This document shows positions 1 through 12,124 of a stretch of DNA of 64,000 nt, one piece after another (position 1 is the stretch's first letter; every line of letters starts with the position of its first letter). The translations under genes were made by a program, and so were the position numbers. Below the pieces are notes generated by a model, which saw only the letters and a program-made list of their open reading frames with translations, did no database searches and was not told the origin of the DNA. The DNA comes from Corbicula japonica (Eukaryota > Mollusca > Bivalvia > Venerida > Cyrenidae), in NCBI GenBank assembly GCA_038501625.1, contig JAZAYU010001081.1, positions 28,099 through 92,098 on the forward strand. Reading direction: 5' to 3'.

Positions 1-1112
1 TTGTTTAATCCAAAACATATTCTACATTAACTATTTTCTCCGTATAATCCAAACACAAAATCAAACTTAGTCTACAAAATTATTAACCGTAATAATTTGA
101 AACTAAGCATATGGCAATGAAAAATTTATATTTATTTCAATGTTGTCCAAGAGATGCAGCAAAGTAACTAACATCGTTACCTTATCAGTTTCTTTGATGT
201 AGACTTAATTCTATTTTTACAAACAGAATTAAATTACATATTCATAGTTTGATCATTGTGTTACATTTTTCAAAGACAATCTTTTATTTGAAAGGCTTCA
301 TCCGCCTACTTCATAATCATATGTTTTATTATTTAATTGATATATAATCAATTTCTATACAGAATTAAAAAATATTGTGTTTCTTTATAATTATGTAAAC
401 TCTATTAAAAGTAGTGTTCATTAACCAAGAAAATTAACAGAGATTGTTTTTTTTTCTCCAGTCTTAACAACCGTTACAACTACTGCAACTTCGATTTCAG
501 ATCCAGTAAATGTTAAACAAACTTTGATACCGGTATCCAGATTTCCTTCTGCAACATCAATAATATAATAACCAATTTTTGTACAGTCAACATCAACAAA
601 CTCGGGGTTTTGCAATTCAGACGCGTATATGTTTGACATGATACCAGATGCATTGTCGAACCTGGAAAATACTGTCTTTCAAACTGTGCTTCCCCCACTT
701 TCACAATCTGACCTTTTTCCACATGTTTGTCAAAGACATTGTCGCACTTATAGCCGAGGTCGTTCTTTATTTTCCGGCTCTCGGGGCGGTTTCCTTTAAT
801 AAAAGGTTCTTTAACTTCAAAATCATACGTGTACTTCAGCACAAGATGGCTGATACATTTGGGGCAATGTCCGCAGATCAGCGCTCCTCTTAGAATAACA
901 GTCGAGGCTTCTTACGGTATAACTATTCTAAGCATTTGGAAAGCTTTCCTTACCGCTTCTTGCAGCATTTGTGACTCGGAATACCCTCCTACCATCAACA
1001 TTAGATTTAAATCTCCAAATTCTTTGCTTTTTCCAGATACTCTTTAGATGATCAACCATTTTCCCGCAAGATTCTTCAAACGAACGTTTAAAAATGCTTG
1101 CTTTGAAAATGC

Positions 1113-1365
1113 ACACCTGTTGGGGCAAGTGTGAGGTTGGTGCACCCTAGAACCTGGTTTAAACCCCCAGTGGCGAATTGTTTTGCCACTGACCGTTCCA
1201 AGGCGGTTACCCATCGGGTTCTCATTTTCGTTAATTCTTTGTGGCGTCCATATTGAAATTGATTATTGTAATACCATGCTCTCTTTTCATCTTTACTGTT
1301 TGGCTGTGTGGGGAGGCTGTGTCTGCTGGATGAGGCCATTCCTGATATGCGTATGAAACTTTTTT
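1113..1365 (+). mobile_element. Retroelement tail (repeat family A) inside HSPA12 exon
   Basis: About 250 bp matching other family A copies in this window (ACCTGTTGGGGCAAGTGTG at the start, CCTGATATGC near the end). It splits the last exon of the HSPA12 pseudogene: on the minus strand the protein reads ...DKIKLKKF, then repeat, then resumes ...IFKRSFEESCGKMVDHLKSI. I saw no clear target duplication. Confidence 0.85.
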
Positions 1366-1789
1366 AATTTGATTTTGTCGCGTTCAAATTCTATGTCATT
1401 CGCATACTTGAAAGAATTATCTATGTACTTTTTTAACGGACAGCCATTTTTCTGTTCTGATATATCACAAAGCGAAACATGAAACTTCATCATAACTAGA
1501 CCTTCCTTTTCAGGACAAACCGTATTTTTCTTCACTTCAAACTCCCTCATAAGTTCTAGCAAGTCTTCGATCTCTTTCTTTTTTAATACTTGATATTATG
1601 CCTCTGTGTCAACTATGTCTTGAACAAGGACTTCAAATACATCGTCTAATAGTGTTCCTCCCCAACCACCCCCACTTGCTGCTACAACCTCTTTTACACG
1701 TTGATTGTCGGTTACTTCATGTACTGTTATGTCTATTGTCCCACCTGAAAAAATTACAGACGGACGTTGAACAGTGAATCTCGAAGTAA

Positions 1790-1905
1790 CTTCTACTTAC
1801 AACGGTGTTAAAAATGTGAAACATGCATATAAGGAATACCAGACTCTACAGAAATGCAGCCTCCACACACAGCCAAATAGCAGAGAGTAAAAGAGACCAG
1901 AGGTT
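1790..1905 (-). repeat. Degraded family A fragment
   Basis: Minus-strand partial copy lying in the intron just upstream of the last HSPA12 exon. It holds GTGAAACATGCATATAAGG and the CCTCCACACACAGCCAAATAGC segment seen in better copies. Confidence 0.55.
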
Positions 1906-3940
1906 TATTAAATGATCTTGTTCAAATAAAACACCTTAAACAATTAATGAAAATGGGTTACTTCTCGAAAAACAGACTACATGTACATGGAACAAAATCC
2001 AACTTTTCGCATGCATACTAAAACTACTAAATTATGTGTTAAGTAATATATAAATAATAACTTTGAAAACCACCAAAATTCAATGTCAGCCCAATCTACT
2101 ACGTTTATAAAACGTTAGTATTTGACCCGTTTTCAACAAAGGAAGGACAACCTTAAATCAAAGTTCCATCAACACCTAAATGTGTGCTTTTTAACCTTTT
2201 TAACCATTTCTTGATATCGAGTTGACTAATGTCTTCAGTAAACCCATTTCAGAGCCTGACTCTAAAGGCCCTAATTAGGAGTTCAAACTAATAATATTTT
2301 AATCAAAATAATCAAAATATAAGGTTTCACTTTCTTTCACATAGCTAGTTAATCTGGTAGAAAAAAATACATGTAATACCTCCTGCGTCTAGAATTATGT
2401 ACTTTGTTCCTGATGGTAGGGAATGTACATCTACATTTGTTCGTGTCTTTGTTTTATCCATGGAAGTGTCGGCAATAGGCGGATGCTGCTTCTGGCTCAA
2501 GTGCGATACTCAGTTTGTGTCGATCGATTCCAGCCTTAAAATTAAGATAGAGATGTTGATTGATTTGTCAGCGTTTGTTTTCTTAAGTGAAATAAAGCTT
2601 ATCCTATTTATCATGTTCATTACATTCGCATGAATTAAATATCAGAAGTGACGTAAACAAAAACACTTAAGTGAACAATATCACGCTGAAAATTATAATC
2701 TATGTAAGGCAAATCAGGACATAAAATGAAGTCCTCGTATGTAGTTTTATCGTGTAAACCCTCGTTTTAGTTTCGTCTCGTAAAACTTCAGTGGCCTTTT
2801 AGAAGGGCTTACATGTATTTCTGCAAATACAGCTGCAAAAAATACGACTTTAGTTTTTATATATTAAAAGTTACTGTCCATCACTGACTTTATCTTAAAT
2901 GTTAATTGAATAAACTCAACGCTTTGCACTATCAAGCATTAAACCTTTTCTGTGGCTTCTCTCATGAAACCCTTTGCATGGTCTGTCCAAATTGCTTGAA
3001 CTGTCAATACAAAGTTAATCTCTGACTTGGTAATGTCTCCAGTCAATCTCTTGTTGATAACATTTAGCAGGTCGTCCACTAAGTACTTGATCGCCATTGT
3101 AAACACATCTAACGCCGAAAGAGTCTTTCCACTTTCTATCCGCTTTCGTCTTCTAACATAAAGTTTCGATTTATCGTCTGAAATGAAAATCGTATTTATG
3201 AAGGACTGGTCAGACGTTGATATGCTTTTGTCGAGAAAATGGAAAACGTTCGTTAAACCAAAAGATTCCTAATGCTTCCTGTTTGAAAATATTAAAGAGC
3301 ATTTAGGAATATTTTTATTTGAAATCTGAACATGGCAATTAGATCATAACGCTTAAGATAAATACACTTAAACACGAATTTGAATATTTTCCAAATACGT
3401 ATCAGATTACCCTAAGTCCAGACCACACGTGAATTTCATAAAACATGTACATTGTAAAAATGAGAATTATTCAAATATGTTTGCTAATTCAACGTTTTAT
3501 ATGCAAACTTTTTAACCGTTTTATATATTCGCAATAACTGTTTTTATAATGCCTCACTCCAACCATGTGACCTGATAAGGTGAGTAAGTGTAGGATATGT
3601 GTCTTTACTTTACCTGCGTTAATGATTTGTAGAGTTTCATCTTGAAACGTCGGAAGAAGTAGTATCCAAAATGTTGCTTTTCATCAGTCAACTCTTTATA
3701 TCTGTTTTCAGCGTCATAACCAAAGGCTTCCAATGTTTCACCATCGGGCTTGATCAGTGCCACAGTGGGGGTTTTCTCTGTAGCGAGTGTCCGTGAGCCT
3801 TAATGCCACTGTTTGACTCCCGCTTTTGTTGGGTCTGTCTTGAAGTAGTGATAGAAAGAATAAGTCCATCCTGAATACGTTGTGCCGAAGTCGATAGCCA
3901 CAACGATGTACTTTTCAAAATCGGAATTTGATTTTGATGC

Positions 3941-4193
3941 CTAAAAAGATGTGATTGTTTATTGCTTTATGACATATGTCAGTGAGCTGACAAGTTATAA
4001 ATGGTATTAACTCAAAGTAAAGTAATTTGTTGTAAATAAGTAAAAGAATAATAACTTGCAACAATCTTTATTTTTCTTTCGATTTCAACTTCGATTTTCT
4101 TCGTCTCTTGAAACTTTGGTTTGGTCACAAAACAAACAATGTCATAAATAAAACTTAATTTGATTCGGGTTAATCTATATCTATACATTTAGT
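3941..4193. other. Upstream flank of HSPA12 pseudogene, no gene seen
   Basis: AT-rich flank. A 5' exon with the start codon of HSPA12 copy 1 would be expected on this side, but I could not identify one here or in the next few kilobases. Confidence 0.4.
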
Positions 4194-4390
4194 ATGTTCA
4201 CCCTTATATGCAAATCACTTGGGATTGGTCAAAATTGTAATGTTTACTCTTGTAAATTTTTTGTTGCGCTGAAATTGACGCTAATTGTGTATTTTAATTA
4301 TTGCATTTGAACAGGCTCTATCAAGCCGAGCCTGCAATATGTTCATAGGTGTGATGTTCAGTGGCTTTCAAAGTTCCCTTTTCGTCTATT
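4194..4390 (+). repeat. Repeat family C, partial copy
   Basis: Diverged copy of the family C repeat, holding AACAGGCTCTATCAAGCCGA and GTGGCTTTCAAAGTTCCCTT. A complete relative begins about 340 bp downstream. Confidence 0.6.
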
Positions 4391-4724
4391 GAAATTTGTT
4401 TTACATTCTTAGCTTACCTCAATGCACTGCTTTCGGTTTCAGTTTGTTGCATCGATAGGCCGCTTACTGAGTGCGTGTTGCGACTGTATAATTACTGTCA
4501 ATCACTTGCTTCATCCACCGTTGCTTGCAATCAAGCTAGTTACCTCAGCAGCTATTGCGACAGCATTATTATTTTTTTACACTTTAAAACGACAAATAAA
4601 TAATCTCTACAAATGATTTAAATAATAGAAGAAAGAGTACTGTTCTTGGGCAAAACACCTCATTGCAGGGGTTAGTTCCCCTTACAATATTTTTTTCCTG
4701 TTAGCCATCATACTAACGAATTAT

Positions 4725-5000
4725 TTATTACATTCTTTTATCTTGGGACCATACGCCGCTGAGCATGGAATGGTATTAATCTGAAAATACCGCATTGAGG
4801 TTCCCTGTTCAAACCATCGTTTGGGATGGATCAAAAGTGTTATGTTTATTGGTGTAAATATTAAGTTGCGCTCAACCCGGGGGTTGGCGGCGTGGGCAGT
4901 AATAAGCATTTCCATTACTGCCCATGAATAGGCTCAATCAAACCGAGCATGCAATATTTTCATATTTGTCGTGGTCGAGGGTCTTCAAATTTCACATTTC
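4725..5000 (+). repeat. Repeat family C, near-complete copy
   Basis: About 275 bp running from ATTCTTTTATCTTGGGACC through CATCGTTTGGGATGGATC, TTGCGCTCAACCCGGG, a GGGCAG...CTGCCC hairpin and a GGCTC..GAGC hairpin to the TTTCATCTATT end. The same order recurs at 28390, 56510, 60704 and 62195, so this is a dispersed element and not a gene. No transposase is seen. Confidence 0.75.
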
Positions 5001-5258
5001 ATCTATTTATTTCATAACATCAATTATAAAGTATCCATTCGCGATGGTGCGAGGCAGCCTTGGAGAAAAAAGGGAGATAACAACGATAGTGTTTAGTAAA
5101 AACAACATAGAATAAACAGTATTCTTTCATCGTTGTACAGGGACTGCAAATATGATTACACAATACACAACGATGGAAGACACCAGACAGCATGTCATCA
5201 TAAAATAAAAGTATTTATGAGAAATATATTTCTGATGTAAATTTACAGCCCTACTTAA

Positions 5259-6038
5259 GGTAAGACCTGTGTAATGAATACCTATATCCAGAAGAGTATC
5301 CAAGGGAGGTAACTATAGTAGTAAATTAGGGTAGATTTCTGTCATGCAAGAGGACCAGGGTTCAAATCCCACTGGAAGCTATTTTTTTTGTAAGCCTAGA
5401 GCTTAAATAATTGGCATATTTCTTTTTTTTCCTGTGTAATTCTGTCATTGGATATAAAATTCTCATGATTTAAACTAATATAAGCAAAATAATCAAGATT
5501 AAAGGGGTTTTCGCTATCAGAATAGTGTTTATTCAAGTCATCAATTTGAAAATTTCTAAAACTGGACGGTAAACTTCTCTGAAATTTTGTTTAAATTTTG
5601 TTTAAGGTATATAGTTAAAAAATGGTAAAGTTTGGTATATTGCACCAATCAGGATTTTGCACAATTTTCATTAATTTAGTCTCGTGAAATATAAAAAATG
5701 CACTTTTTTATTTATTTGGTCAAAAAATGTCATTTTAAGATAAATTCTGTATTTATATATTATATCTTAAATTGGTTTAGTAAAATATAACATATTTTGG
5801 ATAAACTGTAAAAAAATTAAGGTTGAATTTATCAATAACAAAAAATTTTGTCACCGATTAAAGAATTTGGATACTTTCACGTTTTTTCTCACTTTTTTAA
5901 ATAAAAAAAGCTAAAAATCTCAAAAACTACACGGTGAAAATCATTAAAATTTTGCATACAAGTCAGTGGTATGAAGCAGTTGATGAAAATATAATCAGAT
6001 GTTGGATTCTTAATAGTGCCTATTACACAGGTCTTACC
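5259..6038. mobile_element. TTAA-flanked 780-bp nonautonomous element, copy 1
   Basis: Ends are a perfect 17-bp inverted repeat, GGTAAGACCTGTGTAAT, with TTAA at both borders (5255-5258, 6039-6042). A TTAA target duplication is the signature of piggyBac-type insertion, but the terminal GG is unlike the usual CC start, so the superfamily is inferred only. Positions 5358-5370 contain GGGTTCAAATCCC, a perfect tRNA B-box-like motif. No long open frame. A near-identical copy lies at 44914-45697. Confidence 0.8.
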
Positions 6039-6107
6039 TTAATGTCAACGAGCAGGCATCCTTTGGATGATAGTTACTAATACATTTTATCAGAACTGTG
6101 TCTTACA

Positions 6108-6395
6108 CCAAGGCAACTTGTACTTTTTGTTGATATGAGAACCTGTTGGGGCAAGTATTAGGTTGTTGCATCTAAAAACCTGGACCAGGTTTAAACCGCC
6201 TGTGGCAAATTTGCCACTGACCGTTCCAAGGCGGTAACCCCAAGGGTTCTCATTTTCGTTAATTGTTTTAGTGTCTTTTTTAATACGACATACTTATAAA
6301 CACATGCTCACTTTTCCTCTCTTCTTTTTCGCTGCAAAGGGCGGCTTTGTTTTGTGAGTGTGGCGGTTCCTAATATGCATAATTCACTTTTTCTA
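6108..6395 (+). mobile_element. Retroelement tail, family A copy
   Basis: Starts CCAAGGCAACTTGTACT, passes AACCTGTTGGGGCAAGT and the conserved ACTGACCGTTCCAAGGCGGT, and ends near AATATGCATAATTCACTT. This is the same order as the segment directly downstream of the reverse-transcriptase remnant at 37008-37466, so it is read as a 5'-truncated retroelement copy. Confidence 0.75.
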
Positions 6396-6399
6396 GAAT

Positions 6400-6910
6400 T
6401 TTAAGACAGACATATTGGTTTTGTATTTAAACAACAAGATGAATCACTTGGACATCAGGTATATAAATTGACTAGACTACATCACTTAAATCCCATAATG
6501 ATATTTGAGGAATATGAATGAACTGATAAGTATGTCAGCTTCTAAAATGTTCTATCTTTTAAATTTTCACATTTTTTGTTACCAAATTCAGAACAAAATT
6601 GTTAATGTACAAAATAAACTAAAGGACCAAAATATTTACCTTTTGTCGTCCTGTTTTAATCAACAACTTACACGTAGCATTGTCAGCAGAATGTTATTGG
6701 GCAGTAACTGTTGTTAATTGATCATTAAATATATATTTATTAAGAGTAACATTAGAACCTAGTAAGTAGAAATCGTATTTATTAAACAGTTTATAAAATC
6801 ATTTAGATTGTAAAATCAACTTAAAGAAAGTAGTAATCACGCAGATAAAAATAAACAATTTAAAGTGGTCATGGAAGCATTGGTAAAAGGTAAAAAAAGA
6901 AATAAAGTAA
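6400..6910. other. AT-rich spacer, nothing identified
   Basis: Only short random frames and AT-rich sequence are visible between the family A and family B repeats. Confidence 0.4.
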
Positions 6911-6913
6911 AAA

Positions 6914-7038
6914 GGATGAGTATCGAATTAGCGCAGTGGATCTGCCGACTGTTTGGCCGAAGCCTCGTCGCCGACAGAGATCATAGTGCTTTTGGCTCAC
7001 ATGAAGAGGAAAGTATAACCACTACGCTACGGCTCACC
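6914..7038 (-). repeat. Repeat family B, copy 1 (tRNA-like ends)
   Basis: About 125 bp from GGATGAGTATCGAATTAGCG to CTACGGCTCACCC. On the minus strand it opens GGTGAGCCGTAGCGTGGTGG, an A-box-like start, and the plus strand has TTAGCGCAGTGG, another A-box-like string, so the ends look like tRNA 5' halves in inverted orientation. Four more copies occur in this window. Confidence 0.7.
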
Positions 7039-8205
7039 CGATATTGCATAACTCGATATTTATATTTAAACTTGACATGATGCTATAAATAGTGTTTTAC
7101 CTATTGTTAATAAATATCAATACAAACATATAAATAACATCCGGCTCGTTCATGCATTCAAAAGATAAAGTGTTTCACTTAATACGAGGTTTTAATAAGA
7201 AAATGAGTAATTTATATATTGATCTATAATATACGCTTAAGATACACGTTCAATGATAGCTGTATGGGTAATGAATTAGTTGAATTTTGTAGATGTGAAG
7301 GAGTAATTTTAAAGGGTTTTTTTCTTGTATGGGGTAATGCATTTGCTTTAAAGATCTTATGGGCAATAATTTTCAGGTCTTCCACTGTCCATGAACATTC
7401 TCTCTCAAAACTAGTCTGCAATATGTTCTAAGTTGTGTTTCGTGTTAAACTGTGCTGAAGTTACATCCATTTCATATATTTATTTACGTCAGAACAAATT
7501 ATGGCGGATTTGATAACTCACGTTTAACAGAGTATTGTAAAGACAACACAAGCAATTAAAGTCAAAGAAAAAATATCGAGGGGTTACTGAGTTGTAATGG
7601 TCGATATTAACAAAATAAAGCAATACTAGGACAGTAACTTTTGAGGCAAAATAAAACTTCATTAAAATGATTCCGAGTTACACCGCAATGTCTACACCCA
7701 ACCACAATTCAAACTAAACCATTATTATAATTTTTATTTCCAGGCATGGGATTGGAGTTTACTTTTCAAACATTACTATAATACGACAAAAGTAAAACAT
7801 GCATATCAAGAATTAAACATTCATGTACACCAGAAAACAGCCTACCAACACAGCAAAAATGAAAAGAAAAGAAATCATTGGTTTATAAAATAACAAAGTT
7901 TAAATTATTCTGTGATTCGGGGAAAATACTGAAATTGAATTATATAAATGTTTTCAGTATTTGCCGCAAACCACAGACAAAAGTAGACACAAGGCGACAA
8001 ATGCATTAACAACCGTGGGTGGTCCTCGACTTTCCCCTAAGAATGCGCTAAATTTTGTCGAAAATTGTAGATATGCTTGTCTTCCAATGCTTCGAAGATT
8101 TGAATCGATGGGTTTTGTTTTGCCGTAAAACCGAAAAATGACATCACGAACCACGTGGCATGTCTTCACTGGTGTTTATACAATTGAAAGGTTTTTTTAT
8201 TAAAA
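7039..8205. other. Gene-free stretch with a degraded family A fragment
   Basis: No gene seen. At about 7790-7880 a minus-strand family A remnant is recognisable (AAACATGCATATCAAGAATT, then CAGCCTACCAACACAGC). Confidence 0.4.
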
Positions 8206-8211
8206 TGAATA

Positions 8212-8413
8212 TTGTCCAACAATATTGACCTGGCACTTCATTAATCTTCGTAAAGGTCATTTGATAAACACGGGTATCAGCGAATACACGTCAGTGATGT
8301 GTGGTGTATTGGATTAGATGCCGAACTACCGATTCGACGTAGATCGTAACATTCACGAAATTTAACGAATATGGGGTCAAATGCAAGAGTGCCAGGTCAA
8401 TGTTGATGGACAA
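8212..8413. mobile_element. 202-bp MITE with TA target duplication
   Basis: Inverted ends of about 25 bp: the left end begins TTGTCCAACAATATTGACC and the right end, reverse-complemented, TTGTCCATCAACATTGACC. Both continue TGGCACT. TA lies at each border (8210-8211, 8414-8415). Size and TA duplication suit a Tc1/mariner-type MITE. It sits 20 bp left of the 8433-11073 element. Confidence 0.75.
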
Positions 8414-8432
8414 TAGCAAGCAGGTGGAATAA

Positions 8433-11073
8433 CACGGTATGTATCCCAATAATCAACACTCGGAAGACAATGCCAGGCTCGGAGGATAAGAACGGCTAGA
8501 GATTTGGATGAGAGTGAGAAAAGCGTAAGTATTTTTACTTTTATCGTTTACTTATGCCGATTTAAATCACGTGAGTGATTGCAATCGTTCCAGGCTAACA
8601 TAAGCTATATAAAACTGCAATGGTTTTTGCAGACAGTCCCTACATTGTGATGAAAATAACCGAAGAAGATGGAAAATTCGACCCATCGCTCAAAATTAAA
8701 CAAGTTTCCATCTGTATTTAGGCAGTTGAGTGAAGAAAACATAACTATTTGATCATTTACTGTCCCTCTGTTAATAAACAATCACAACATGGTAACACAG
8801 TTCGGTAAAAATGAATCTAAATCTTACTTTTTCTGAAGATGTCAAAGCGAAATGGATAATCACTGGCTTCAGTGAAGATAATAAGTGGCTGCATTAATAG
8901 TTTTATGGATAATGAACAAACTTACCTTTTCATCATAATGCTTTTAAGTAATGTTTATTAGTTTTAAAGTCAAATTTTTTATCTTCCAAGACCAGAAGTC
9001 ATTGTCCAACCCATTATCTATATTTGGTAAGTAATAATGAAGGTCATGCAATTTAAATTTGCACTGTAGTAACCTTAAGTGATTTAGATGTACAATATAT
9101 CATTTTATATCATATCATATCAGGTTTTACGCCTTTTTGAGATAACCTGAGTTTGCTAGTTTTCAGCGTGTAGTTACGTTCAAAATCATTCATTGGTTCT
9201 ATACACACACCCAGTACTAGACACAAGTGATGCTTGTAATAATTAGCAAGTGATGTAATTTTGAAAGAGCAACAGCTTTGATACTTGAGAGAATAGTGGA
9301 ACTTAAGATCAAAACTTATCCACGTTTCTAGGTCCATAAAGGGGCCATAATTCTGTCAAAAGCTAACCAGAGTTATGTTACTTAAGCTGCACAGTCATCT
9401 TATTACAGTAATAGTAAGTACGTATGCCAAGGTTGAAAGCAATAGCTTTGTTACCTCGGATAAAAATGGACATAAACACAAAACTAGATCGAGCGCGGAT
9501 GCAGACGTAGCTCGGGTGATGACATAGGCTCATTAAAAAAACAAATAGAAAAGCTTATAAACCACAGAAATCTAAATCTGAATTGAGACAAAAAGAAAAA
9601 CAATGATATAACTTGCAGAAGAACTGCTTGAATGGCGCCCCATTTAGATCAACATTTAAACGAATAATTCTAAGACTGAAGATAAAGCGTTATGTTTTAA
9701 TTTCCCATTGTTTGCTTTCTCTAGATTTTAGATATTTTGTTCAAAACTATGTATACTAAATACCAAAAGCAATATAATTTCTGTTGAACTTTTTTGTAGG
9801 TCAATTTGTACAATGACTGGACTATAGGTCCTTTTAGAAACATACCATCACATAATATCACTTAAATCGCTAAAGGGACATAAAAAATAATAACCAATCG
9901 TTTATAATTACGTAAAATCTTCCAAAAGGGAAGTCAGTTATATAATTTTAATAAAAAAGAGTGTATATTATTTATAAATTACAATCGTTTATACATCGCT
10001 AAAATCTTATTTATCAATTCTTACGACGTTTTGTCTATCGCACATCGACACGTGGTAGTGATTGCCACTGCTGGCCCGTCATCAGGTAAACACAGCTTTA
10101 CAAGTAAGGGGCGACACGGTTCTGAGGGTCCTTGTCTAAGGATGTCGATGTGTTTTTTGTTACCTGTACATAGTGGTGTGGATCACGAATTGCTATAAAT
10201 TCTAACAAAAATTTTCTAATATACGTTTTTCTGGCAAAAGACAATTGAAACGTCACTAAAGGTGACTTATTTTATTTAATATTTTAATTTTTATCCATCT
10301 AGCAGAATGATGCCGACGGCTCTTCATTATATTTTTCTAATAAACATTTTCTTTCATTTCTAATTTTGAATCTGTTATTTCTATTGTTGCAAAAGAAACC
10401 ACAATTTTTCAAGGAAAGAACTTATGCAAATGTTAATCCCTTCATCACAAAACATTGTGTTAGATGAGGTGTCGCTTGAAGACATTGTTGACACACACAC
10501 ACACGCACGGACAAAGGCGAACATAAAACGTCATTTCACAGTTGAGAAATGATAAAAAACTTTTTTCCTGAAGATAAAATTAAAAGCCTGGCGATTATTC
10601 AGTTTAAGCCACCTATTATCTTTAACAAATTTTACTGAAGCCAATGATTATCCATCTCGCTCTGACATCTTCAGAAAAAGTAAGATTTAGATTCATTTTT
10701 ACCGAACTGTGTTGTCATGTTGTGATTGTTTATTAACAGAGGGACAATAAATGATCAAATAGTTATGTTTTCTTCACTCGAATACCTAAATACAGATGGG
10801 AAATTGTTTAATTTTGAGCGATGGGTCGAATTGTCCCCCTTCTTCGGTGATTTTCACCACAATGTAGGGACTGTCTGCAAAAACCATTGCAGTTTATATA
10901 GCTTATGTTAGCCTAGATCGATTGCAATCACTCACGTGATTTAAATCGGCATTTGTAAAAGATAAAAGTAAATATACTTACGCTTTTCGCACTCTCATCC
11001 AAATCTCTAGCCGTTCTTATCCTCCGAGCCTGGCATTGTCTTCCGAGTGTTGATTATTGGGATACATACCGTG
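8433..11073. mobile_element. 2.6-kb long-inverted-repeat DNA transposon, CAC ends, 5-bp duplication
   Basis: Two ~440-bp arms in inverted orientation (8433-8875 and 10633-11073) match almost base for base. Both ends are CACGGTATGTATCCC and the element is bordered by a perfect 5-bp duplication AATAA (8428-8432, 11074-11078). CAC-initial ends plus 5-bp duplications are typical of the Transib/RAG-like superfamily; CACTA and Chapaev types make 2-4 bp duplications. Each arm has TATATAAA (8606-8613 on the left) and a matching 33-codon frame containing SPYIV, KITEE and FDPSLKIK (left 8620-8721). The interior has no transposase-length frame and includes an older repeat at 9100-9540, so the element appears nonautonomous. 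Confidence 0.8.
9100..9540. repeat. Dispersed mollusc-type repeat
   Basis: Contains AAGGGGCCATAATTCTGTCA, then GCACAGTCATCTTATTACAG, GCAATAGCTTTGTTACC and a terminal CG-rich stretch (GCGGATGCAGACGTAGCTCG). I recognise this word order as a repeat widespread in bivalve genomes. That is from memory, not a search. No coding function is assigned. Confidence 0.55.
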
Positions 11074-11159
11074 AATAAGTTCAATAGCTCCAATCAGAAA
11101 ACACAGTCTTCCTACTTAGTTTAACAAAACCTTGTTCAAAACAACTTGTTTGTATATTT

Positions 11160-11225
11160 TAGAACCTGTTGAGGCAACTGTGAGATTGATTAACCGTAAA
11201 ACCTAAACCTAGACCAGGTTTTAAA
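11160..11225 (+). repeat. Short family A fragment
   Basis: AGAACCTGTTGAGGCAACTG followed by a decayed match to the AACCTGGACCAGGTTT part of family A. Confidence 0.5.
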
Positions 11226-11313
11226 AATTGTTCAATATTTTGAACATGAGCTTCTTACAAGTTCTTAATTCAAATCAGCTTTTTAATTTATTTTAAATAT
11301 TACTTATTATTAA

Positions 11314-11797
11314 AGCCACAATAAACTTGCCGAAACGTTTTTTTTTTTCATTGTGAAAATTAATTAACCACATTGACCCTTTTCAAAAGAAAGTATAAAT
11401 GACCAACTATTTATGTCCTCGAATAATCCCCAATCATTGAGACCCGGTCTGAATAGTATTTTTGTAGCCCACAAAATTATTAACCAATGTTTACAATCAC
11501 TCGGCGAAAAGTTATCGGTTTTTTTCGTAAGTGGGCCGTAAGATCGAAGTGACGTCATTCTGTATAATTAGCGACCTTCGCCTGCCGAGAGTTGCCGAAA
11601 ATCAGCTCGGAAAGATTCGCTGTTTGTTTTGTAAACAAAATAAACGATCCGAAAAACGCCCAAAACATGCTGTAAATCAATAAGATAATACCCTTTTCTT
11701 ATTGTAAGGTTTATTTTTTGTGTTATTATTCATACAGGTGAAATCTAAAATGTTTTGGTTAATAAAAAATATGCTGTTTGGCAAGTTTATTGTGGCT
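11314..11797. mobile_element. 484-bp TTAA-flanked MITE
   Basis: Inverted ends AGCCACAATAAACTTGCC (left) and its complement (right, to 11797), with TTAA at both borders (11310-11313, 11798-11801). TA within TTAA is an alternative duplication. No coding capacity. Its end sequence differs from the 5259-6038 element, so it is a separate family. Confidence 0.7.
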
Positions 11798-12006
11798 TTA
11801 AGAAAAAAATTATGAATGTTCTTAATAAACAAAGGTCAAATTGTTTTTGCTTATCATAATCCTGTTTAGTCAATTTCGAACAAAAACACGTTTTGCATAA
11901 TTGCAGACATTTGAAATGAAGCACTTGCTCTATTCATAATTTTTTAGTGATCGTACAAGTCAATGTATGCAGGAATCTGGAGAAAAAAAGTGCAAGCACA
12001 TTAATT

Positions 12007-12119
12007 GAGAAAAAGTGAAATATGCATACATGTATCAGGAATGGCCACATTCATCAGACACAGCCTCCCCACACAGCCAAAAAGCAGAGAGGAAAAGAGA
12101 GCATGGTATTACAATGCCC
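12007..12119 (-). repeat. Family A fragment interrupted by a foldback element
   Basis: Minus-strand copy: GTGAAATATGCATACATG, then CAGCCTCCCCACACAGCC and GAGAGCATGGTATTACAA. It is cut at 12120 by the CAC-ended foldback element. ATTAACGA just past the insertion suggests that a few repeat bases remain on the other side. Confidence 0.65.
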
Positions 12120-12124
12120 ATGTA

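Larger units (their letters stand above)
421..3940 (-). pseudogene. HSPA12-like Hsp70 family pseudogene (copy 1)
   Basis: Four exons of a heat shock 70 kDa protein 12 (HSPA12) relative read on the minus strand: 3614-3940, 2945-3177, 2380-2534 and 421-1744, with AG/GT borders. HSPA12 proteins keep the Hsp70 actin-like ATPase fold without the usual substrate domain. Visible motifs are IDFGTTYSGW (phosphate 1), HKLSIALEPEAAS, GGTIDITVHEV (phosphate 2) and VGGYSESQMLQ (adenosine loop), ending in VVKTGEKKTISVNFLG and a stop at 421-423. It cannot make a full protein: in-frame TAA at about 3800-3802 and 1596-1598, an 11-nt tandem duplication in exon 2945-3177, a frameshift in exon 2380-2534, a retroelement tail inserted at about 1113-1365, and frameshifts near 1030 and 650. 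No start exon was found; the first exon opens at an acceptor, as in copy 2. Family identity is firm, and pseudogene status is read directly. Confidence 0.88.
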
